NCBI GenBank assembly: GCA_964402065.1
Contig: CAYOAN010000001.1
Span: forward strand, 310,001 to 374,000
DNA from: CAIWMF01 sp964402065
Lineage (GTDB): Bacteria; Verrucomicrobiota; Verrucomicrobiia; Chthoniobacterales; UBA6821
Reading direction: 5' to 3'
DNA length: 64,000 nucleotides
This document shows, piece by piece, positions 59,032-64,000 of the stretch (the first letter of the stretch is position 1; the number at the start of each line of letters is the position of its first letter). The position numbers were made by a program, and so were the translations under genes. The notes under the pieces are model-generated. The model made no database searches. It had not been told where the DNA came from and saw nothing but the letters and a program-made list of their open reading frames with translations.

Positions 59032-59899
59032 GATGATTTGTTGAAATTTCTTGAGGCACAATGGTGGCTTCTGCAACTGGGATTCCATGTACCATCATTA
59101 TTGGAGCTTCAGCTTGAACAACTGAAAGACCATCGGGGCGATAAGGAGCTTTTCGAAGCAACCTGAGCTCAGCATCTTTTTTAGGAAATGGTTGTAAATG
59201 ACCCATAGGAAGTTCAACAAGAGTTGCTTCTACTGCTTCTCGTGGTGGCTGAGAGGAGGCATGAAAAAAACTTCCTTCCCGAGCAGCATCCTCTGCAGAA
59301 ATATGATAAGCACCTGGTGAAATTAATGCGATAGCCGCGGCTTGAGCTGTTCTTAAATGATGAACGGAAGTAGCAAAGGCTGTAAAAGCAGCAGACGCCA
59401 ATTGAATACCCTCTTGATATGCTGACCATGGAGTATTTTTGTTGCGAAATAATTGTAATGCGTTAGCGAAAGCTTCTTCTGCACGATGAAAACATATTAC
59501 GCAGGTATTATAAGCAGGAAGGCTCTGGTCCCTAAATTGCAGCAGGGCAATTTCCATTGAGCGAAGGCGGTCTCTCACCTCGACGATATTATTATGGCTG
59601 ATAATAACATCATTAGGATGAAGAACAGTGCAGGCATCAATAGAAAGATCAGATAGGGAAGAGCAATGTTCAGAAACAGCAAGAAGTGTTCGTATTGGAT
59701 TTCCAATAAGCAGCATCAGATGATCTACCGTGGAGAGAAGCTCCTGATGCCTTTCTTCGTCTGATTCTACGCGAGCAAAGGGGGGATGAACTTCTTGAAG
59801 AGCAGAAGAAGGAACAGCAGCGTGGTAGTCTTGAAGTGTTTCTTCCTGAACAGAAGCAACAAGCTCTGGATGAAAATGAAGCTGATTAATGTTACTCAT
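59006..59899 (-). CDS. Hypothetical protein, mostly helical
   Basis: 297 residues that I do not recognise. The N-terminal ~180 residues are helical (LLSTVDHLMLLIGNPIRTLLAVSEH, VEVRDRLRSMEIALLQFRDQ, HRAEEAFANALQLFRNK), with Cys-Val-Ile-Cys in the middle. The C-terminal ~90 residues are Pro-rich and probably flexible, ending HPTPQNSPG. There is no signal peptide or transmembrane helix. Its 3' end overlaps the end of the class A PBP gene by 26 bases (convergent), and its start faces gpmA. Like the orphan at 34026, it could be an effector or a structural protein; this is only a guess from composition. Confidence 0.55.
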   Translation of the reverse strand: MSNINQLHFHPELVASVQEETLQDYHAAVPSSALQEVHPPFARVESDEERHQELLSTVDHLMLLIGNPIRTLLAVSEHCSSLSDLSIDACTVLHPNDVIISHNNIVEVRDRLRSMEIALLQFRDQSLPAYNTCVICFHRAEEAFANALQLFRNKNTPWSAYQEGIQLASAAFTAFATSVHHLRTAQAAAIALISPGAYHISAEDAAREGSFFHASSQPPREAVEATLVELPMGHLQPFPKKDAELRLLRKAPYRPDGLSVVQAEAPIMMVHGIPVAEATIVPQEISTNHPTPQNSPG

Positions 59900-59994
59900 A
59901 AATTCGTTGTTAGATTTTCAAAAGTAATTCGACTATACAAAGAAGTTTTTAAACGGTGCCTTGAAATGTAGGAAAAAACAACGATACTTTTTTG

Positions 59995-60747
59995 ATGTAT
60001 CAACTCGTTCTTATTCGTCATGGTGAAAGTGTTTGGAATCGTGAAAACCGGTTTACTGGTTGGACTGATGTCGATCTTTCAGAAAAAGGAATTACAGAAG
60101 CCAAAGAAGCTGGTGAGCTTTTAAAGCAAAAGGGTTTTCAATTCGACATTGCTTTTGTTTCAGTCCTCAAGCGAGCCTTAAAAACGCTTGGAATTGTGCT
60201 CGATGAGCTTAATGAGCTTTGGATTCCGGTAGAAAAATCGTGGCGCTTGAACGAACGCCATTACGGATCATTGCAAGGTTTGAACAAAGCAGAGACAGCT
60301 GCCAAGTTTGGTGATGAACAAGTTCTTATTTGGCGTCGCAGCTATGACGTTGCTCCAGCGCCGCTGGATCCAAGCGATGAACGTTGGCCTGGACATGATC
60401 CCCGCTATGCAGAGATCCCCCAAAAAGAGCTTCCCGAGACCGAATGCCTCAAAGACACTGTGGCACGTGTTCTGCCGTATTGGAATGAAACAATGGTTCC
60501 AGCCATTCGTAGTGGCAAACGGGTGCTCATGGTGGCTCACGGCAACACTATTCGTGCTTTGATAAAACATCTTGATCAACTTTCTGAAGAAGAAATTTTA
60601 CACACCAATATTCCAACAGGTATTCCGCTCGTTTATGAGTTGGATCAAGATTTAAAGCCGCTTCGGCACTACTATCTCGGAGATGAAGCAGCTGTTGCTG
60701 CTGCAATGCATGCTGTAGCCTCTCAGGGAAAAGCAGATAAAAAGTAA
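59995..60747 (+). CDS. gpmA: 2,3-bisphosphoglycerate-dependent phosphoglycerate mutase
   Basis: Interconverts 3- and 2-phosphoglycerate, the step before enolase. The 250 residues match the dPGM family. LVLIRHGESVWNRENRFTGW holds the phospho-accepting His, WRLNERHYGSLQGLNK follows, and VLMVAHGNTIRALIKHLDQL holds the second His. RRSYDVAPAPLD is also typical. I start at ATG 59995 rather than a TTG directly before it. The gene is single and is ended by a family B repeat three bases past its stop. Confidence 0.96.
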   Translation: MYQLVLIRHGESVWNRENRFTGWTDVDLSEKGITEAKEAGELLKQKGFQFDIAFVSVLKRALKTLGIVLDELNELWIPVEKSWRLNERHYGSLQGLNKAETAAKFGDEQVLIWRRSYDVAPAPLDPSDERWPGHDPRYAEIPQKELPETECLKDTVARVLPYWNETMVPAIRSGKRVLMVAHGNTIRALIKHLDQLSEEEILHTNIPTGIPLVYELDQDLKPLRHYYLGDEAAVAAAMHAVASQGKADKK

Positions 60748-60750
60748 TTA

Positions 60751-60887
60751 GAGCATGTTAACAAATTCTATAGGCGCGTATTGCAGCGTCACTCTGATGC
60801 TTGAAGCCTCGAGGATGAGATATACACTATGGTGCTGAGCTCCTCGTTCTTGGCACAGCATCGGCTATAATATTTTTTAAAACGCTC
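60751..60887. mobile_element. MITE-like element, family B, copy 3
   Basis: 137 bp, with left end GAGCATGTTAACAAATTCTA and right end reversed GAGCGTTTTAAAAAATATTA. TA flanks both sides (60749-60750 and 60888-60889). It sits between the stop of gpmA and the stop of the convergent PilP-like gene. The last base of the element is part of that gene's TAG. As an inverted-repeat spacer between convergent genes it could act as a two-way terminator. Confidence 0.75.
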
Positions 60888-61678
60888 TAGTAACTAGGAA
60901 CCGAAGATCCGTAATTATTATTCACGGGGACGTGAGGTTGATAGTTATTTGGCACTCGTCCACCAGGCATGCTGCTCGGTTGGTAATTATTTTGGGGATA
61001 GCCCGCATTTCCAGGATAACCGCCAGCCGAAGGAGGCTGATAATTATTTGGCATACCTGGCCGATAATTCTGACCGCCCATCGGGGCAGAAATAGGAGGG
61101 CGCGGAATGACTCGACGATTATTATAGCCAGATGGGGAAGTTGGATTTTGCGACGAAGGCACCTGTCCTGATCCAGGGTAGGTCCCTGGATAGCGAGGTG
61201 TTACCGGCATATGAGATCCTGTTTTTGAATACGGTGTCCCCGGAGCTCCAGGCTTGGTGCCTTTGCTATTATTTTCAGCAAGATCAATATTGTTGATGAC
61301 GCCAGTGTCGCCGTTGAGACGAATGGTGGCTTTTAATTTATTAGGGTCATCATCATGAATGATATTAAGTAAAGCCATTCCTTTGGCATTAGGCTTTTTT
61401 GTAACAAGTTCGCGACTTTGATCATTACGATCCATGACAAAAATTTGCTCTTCTCCATCGAGAGTAATAATTCCAGTTAACATATAGCGTTCAGAAAGTG
61501 GCGAAGCATCTTCTGCACTGGCTAGTGAAAAAGGAGAATGTTGTAGTAGAGCTTGAAAACTAGAAAGTTCACGAGGCTTGAGCCATGGAGGAGCAGGTTC
61601 GTCAGCAGCAAGAGCGCTTGAAGTTGCGCTGAATAGCACAAGGAGACTGACAGGAAAATATTTTTTAAAAAAATTCAT
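60887..61678 (-). CDS. Secreted Pro/Tyr/Asn-rich protein, possibly PilP/GspC-like
   Basis: 263 residues. It has a signal peptide (MNFFKKYFPVSLLVLFSATSSALA). A small folded region about 60-125 contains YMLTGIITLDGEEQIFVMDRNDQSRELVTKK, then LNGDTGVINNIDLAE. The tail (about 130-263) is low complexity and dominated by Pro, Gly, Tyr and Asn with NNYQP repeats. The short domain recalls the periplasmic inner-membrane linker of pilus and type II systems (PilP/GspC), and its place after pilN- and pilO-like genes supports this. Similarity is weak, so I treat the name as tentative. Its stop codon borders a MITE-like element. Confidence 0.5.
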   Translation of the reverse strand: MNFFKKYFPVSLLVLFSATSSALAADEPAPPWLKPRELSSFQALLQHSPFSLASAEDASPLSERYMLTGIITLDGEEQIFVMDRNDQSRELVTKKPNAKGMALLNIIHDDDPNKLKATIRLNGDTGVINNIDLAENNSKGTKPGAPGTPYSKTGSHMPVTPRYPGTYPGSGQVPSSQNPTSPSGYNNRRVIPRPPISAPMGGQNYRPGMPNNYQPPSAGGYPGNAGYPQNNYQPSSMPGGRVPNNYQPHVPVNNNYGSSVPSY

Positions 61679-61703
61679 GGAAAAAAGAATATGTCAGAAA
61701 GAG

Positions 61704-62252
61704 TTATTTTTCAGATTTTCCAGAAGCGGCGGGTAATTTAAAAAACTGTTTGAGTTCCAATTCCATAATCACTTTTGTTGGCTCTGTGTCACTTTTTATG
61801 ACAAATTTATCGATAGAGCGCCATGCAGTCGGATTTTGTAAGGCAAAGAGAAATTTAACAAGTCCTTCAAAAGGACCATTAATCTTTGCTTGAACGCTAA
61901 CAGAATCAGCATTTTTTAAGTTTTGTGGTGGAAGGAGGTTTTCTTCTACAATTTTGAGGTTATTCTTTTCGGCCTCATTACGCTCACATTTCAACAGCTC
62001 TGAACTTGCTTGGTCCGGCGTCCACATTGGAAGGGGATGTTGATGAATCCATTCTTTTGCAGGTTCTAAGAGCTCTGCAAGCTGAATGGTCATATGACCT
62101 TCTTCCAGTGTTGCTTTTGCTTTTTCAATTTCCATTTGAAGCTGTTGTTTCTTGGTAAGAAATATTTTTAGGCTCAAAAGATTGAGCGCAAAAAAAACAG
62201 CGCCACAGAGAATTAAAAAAAGAGTTTTTTCATTCGGTGCTAGCTTTCGCAT
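61704..62252 (-). CDS. PilO/GspM-like inner-membrane protein
   Basis: 182 residues. One N-terminal membrane helix (TLFLILCGAVFFALNLLSL) is followed by a coiled coil (KKQQLQMEIEKAKATLEEGHMTIQLAEL) and a small alpha/beta domain (VSVQAKINGPFEGLVKFLFALQ, then IMELELKQF). This ferredoxin-like plan is that of PilO and GspM. The gene overlaps the preceding pilN-like gene by 23 bases, giving coupled translation. In pilus and type II systems this protein dimerises with PilN/GspL to link the cytoplasmic motor to the periplasm. Confidence 0.65.
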   Translation of the reverse strand: MRKLAPNEKTLFLILCGAVFFALNLLSLKIFLTKKQQLQMEIEKAKATLEEGHMTIQLAELLEPAKEWIHQHPLPMWTPDQASSELLKCERNEAEKNNLKIVEENLLPPQNLKNADSVSVQAKINGPFEGLVKFLFALQNPTAWRSIDKFVIKSDTEPTKVIMELELKQFFKLPAASGKSEK

Positions 62253-63837
62253 GAGATCGGGATCCTTCTAGTTCAAAGCGGACACTGTTTTTGCCTGCTA
62301 ATTTAGGCTGTCCACTTGTCCATTCGTATTCCTGAAGTTCAGGAATTTTTTTAACTTGCTCGATAAAATGATATGCCTGTGCGACATCGGTTGCTTCACC
62401 TACAATTTGCAATCGTCCTGCCATGCCTATAAGAGTAATGAGACGAATTTTTTCTCCATGAATTTGACGTGCTATTCCTGCAAGAATATCCAACGGGTAG
62501 GTGGTGGGATCGATGGCAGGGCGAAATTGTTGCCACTGTAGAATGGTTTGATTGGCTTGCTCAATCATTGGCTGCTCTTTTGCAATGCGATGTTGGTAAT
62601 AACGAAGTGTTAGCTTCTTAAGGAAGAGAGAGCTTCCTCCTAGTAACAGCAACGCAAGATAGATCAAGCTAATAAGGGCGATTCCACGTTTGAGGCGTAA
62701 TTTTTTTTCTTGATGAGAGCGCTCTGCACGGGCGGCTTCGTCAGGGAGATCAAGCGAGGGGGTTGCTAAGACCGGTTGCGGCAGCTCTGCCTCGTAACGA
62801 AATCTTTGGTTCTCTGGTGCTGTAGAAAAAATGCCAATCAAACTTTTTAAGGCAGAGCGTTCTTCTTCGGAAAAGGAACCAAAAATGTGAAGACTCCGTG
62901 GAGTCTCTTCTAAAATCGATTCGGCTTCCAGCTGAAGACTCATGCGCTTGATTAAGCTGAGAGTAGTTTGTGTAACTGTGCTCTCGTTGGTTCCTGAAAA
63001 CCAAACGTATTCTCCTTTCCTTGAAAACCCAAAGCAAATTTCTCCTAATTCGCGCCAGATCATCAAGTCAGCAAACTCGTGAGGAAGCAGGCGAGCTGAT
63101 GCTTCAAACTGATCGGCAGCTTTTAGGTAAGGAGCCGTTGCTATGGAAGGAGAGGTTGTTGGTGCTAAGACGGCAACTAACGTTCGTCCTTCTTTTGTTT
63201 CAATAGTAATTGTTTTAAGACCCTCCATCATTCCTCGTCGGAGAAGGTGCTTGCTGCTTAGTTCTAGCTCAATGAGTTCTTGAATGTTTCCTTCTGTGGA
63301 AATCCAGAGCGGAATTACCACGAGATCACGTGTTGGAACTCCAACCAAAAGACTCATCTTTTTTGTGATCATTTGTGGCGACGCTTGGTTATCAAGCAAG
63401 CTTGGACATTCTTCTTTTTTATTTGGAAAATTCCAAAGCTGCCATTGAGCCTCTTGTTCCCCGGGACGCAAGAGAAGCGTGTCACGTTGAGGCGGTGTTT
63501 TTTTTAAAGAAGAGAATTCTTGTTCAATTTTGGAAAGAAACTTTCCTGCCTGCTCTTGTTTGTTGGAAGAAGTAAAATTGTTCCAATAACTTAGCAAAAC
63601 TGGTTGCAGGCGAGTCCATTCTTTTTTTACAGGAGAAGGGAGATGCGACAAAGGAGCTGCATGTTTCGGAATCGGTGGTGGAGCCTCATTCACGAGGTTA
63701 GGGGGAGTTGAGGGCAGGGGCGGAGGAACTCCTTCATCTTCATGTTGAGAGGGGTCCAAAGAGAGCGGGAGCTCTTCATGAGAGCCATTTTTTTTGTTTC
63801 GGAATCGAAATTTTTTTAACGCAGAAAAAAAAGTCAT
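62230..63837 (-). CDS. GspL/PilM-PilN-like fused inner-membrane protein
   Basis: 535 residues from ATG 63837. A basic and proline-rich N-terminus (PPPLPSTPPN, APPPIPKHA) is followed by a large cytoplasmic region about 130-360. A membrane helix (IALISLIYLALLLLGGSSLFL, about 388-408), a coiled-coil stretch and a PilN-type C-domain follow (TTYPLDILAGIARQIHGEKIRLITLIG, then YHFIEQVKKIPELQEYEW). Placement before the PilO-like gene supports a GspL/PilMN equivalent. The cytoplasmic part lacks clear actin-like ATP motifs, so the link to PilM is weak. The remaining system genes are probably beyond the window. Confidence 0.6.
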   Translation of the reverse strand: MTFFSALKKFRFRNKKNGSHEELPLSLDPSQHEDEGVPPPLPSTPPNLVNEAPPPIPKHAAPLSHLPSPVKKEWTRLQPVLLSYWNNFTSSNKQEQAGKFLSKIEQEFSSLKKTPPQRDTLLLRPGEQEAQWQLWNFPNKKEECPSLLDNQASPQMITKKMSLLVGVPTRDLVVIPLWISTEGNIQELIELELSSKHLLRRGMMEGLKTITIETKEGRTLVAVLAPTTSPSIATAPYLKAADQFEASARLLPHEFADLMIWRELGEICFGFSRKGEYVWFSGTNESTVTQTTLSLIKRMSLQLEAESILEETPRSLHIFGSFSEEERSALKSLIGIFSTAPENQRFRYEAELPQPVLATPSLDLPDEAARAERSHQEKKLRLKRGIALISLIYLALLLLGGSSLFLKKLTLRYYQHRIAKEQPMIEQANQTILQWQQFRPAIDPTTYPLDILAGIARQIHGEKIRLITLIGMAGRLQIVGEATDVAQAYHFIEQVKKIPELQEYEWTSGQPKLAGKNSVRFELEGSRSHAKASTE

Positions 63838-63872
63838 CAAACAGATTATAGGTTGCAGGTTACAAGTTGAAG
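63838..63872 (-). repeat. Heptad repeat leader before the pilN-like gene
   Basis: On the coding strand CTTCAAC, TTGTAAC, CTGCAAC, CTATAAT and CTGTTTG run directly into the ATG at 63837 with no spacer. The unit matches the ftsQ and murD leaders. The remaining 128 bases to the window edge show no gene start. Confidence 0.8.
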
Positions 63873-64000
63873 ACTATAGAAACGCAATTTCATAAGTTCA
63901 TTCATAACTGTCCAAAATAAATTAGAATCATAGCTCACAACGGCGTTAGCAAAATTTTTACTTCTATTAAGACACCTTCTTTTGGACAAGAGTGAAGCTT

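Overview
The window is a bacterial chromosome segment of roughly mid-40s percent GC (judged by eye). It looks like a member of the PVC superphylum, most likely Verrucomicrobiota. It carries a complete division and cell-wall (dcw) cluster including ftsQ, ftsA and ftsZ, which Chlamydiae lack. It also has a long GreA of the chlamydia/verrucomicrobia kind, a divergent FtsZ, a fused MurC-MurB, a SUMF1-type secreted protein and an entericidin-like lipoprotein. A SopB/IpgD-like phosphatase, two coiled-coil or helical orphan proteins and an Rpn nuclease suggest, without proving, a host-associated lifestyle. The genus cannot be named from the sequence alone.

Layout. 1-9.9 kb (minus strand): prfB (cut by the window edge, with a +1 programmed frameshift), an ftsB-like gene, eno, long greA, a hydrolase, plsC, ald, a family-4 uracil-DNA glycosylase and an rluD-like gene. 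10-12.1 kb: rplI-dnaB. 12.1-13.9 kb: a repeat-filled spacer, tatA and a SUMF1-domain secreted protein. 14-39.7 kb: the dcw cluster in the order mraZ, rsmH, ftsL, ftsI, murE, murF, mraY, murD, LysM protein, ftsW, uup, rpn, murG, (opposite-strand glycosyltransferase-like gene), murC-murB, coiled-coil orphan, ddl, ftsQ, ftsA, ftsZ. Four TGG-start boxes at exact 10-bp spacing precede mraZ and look like the MraZ operator. 39.7-47.6 kb: CbiX-like, YkgJ-like, L,D-transpeptidase, ispH, nnr, an orphan PAS histidine kinase and pepF. 47.7-56.4 kb: the SopB-like gene, ppc with an internal duplicated insertion, a CNNM/CBS protein, two tRNA-Leu genes, hemW and a 46-residue lipoprotein. 56.5-63.9 kb: a class A PBP with degraded transpeptidase motifs, a hypothetical protein, gpmA and a PilN/PilO/PilP-like secretion or pilus operon.

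Together the central genes make UDP-MurNAc-pentapeptide (MurB/C/D/E/F, Ddl), load it on lipid (MraY, MurG), polymerise and crosslink it (FtsW, FtsI, class A PBP, L,D-transpeptidase) and organise the divisome (FtsQ/L/B, FtsA, FtsZ). Two of these proteins are odd. FtsZ has lost the GGGTGTG loop and the catalytic T7 acidic residues but keeps its C-terminal FtsA-binding peptide. The class A PBP has TLFT where SxxK is expected and GKN where SxN is expected.

The least expected pattern is in the spacers. Seven-base tandem repeats sit directly against the start codons of at least seven genes (eno, rplI, dnaB, murF, murD, ftsQ, pilN-like), and nine-base repeats occur near other genes. Several small non-coding inverted-repeat elements (MITE-like) of at least three families are scattered through the window. 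One is nested inside another, and several supply the stop codon of a neighbouring gene.
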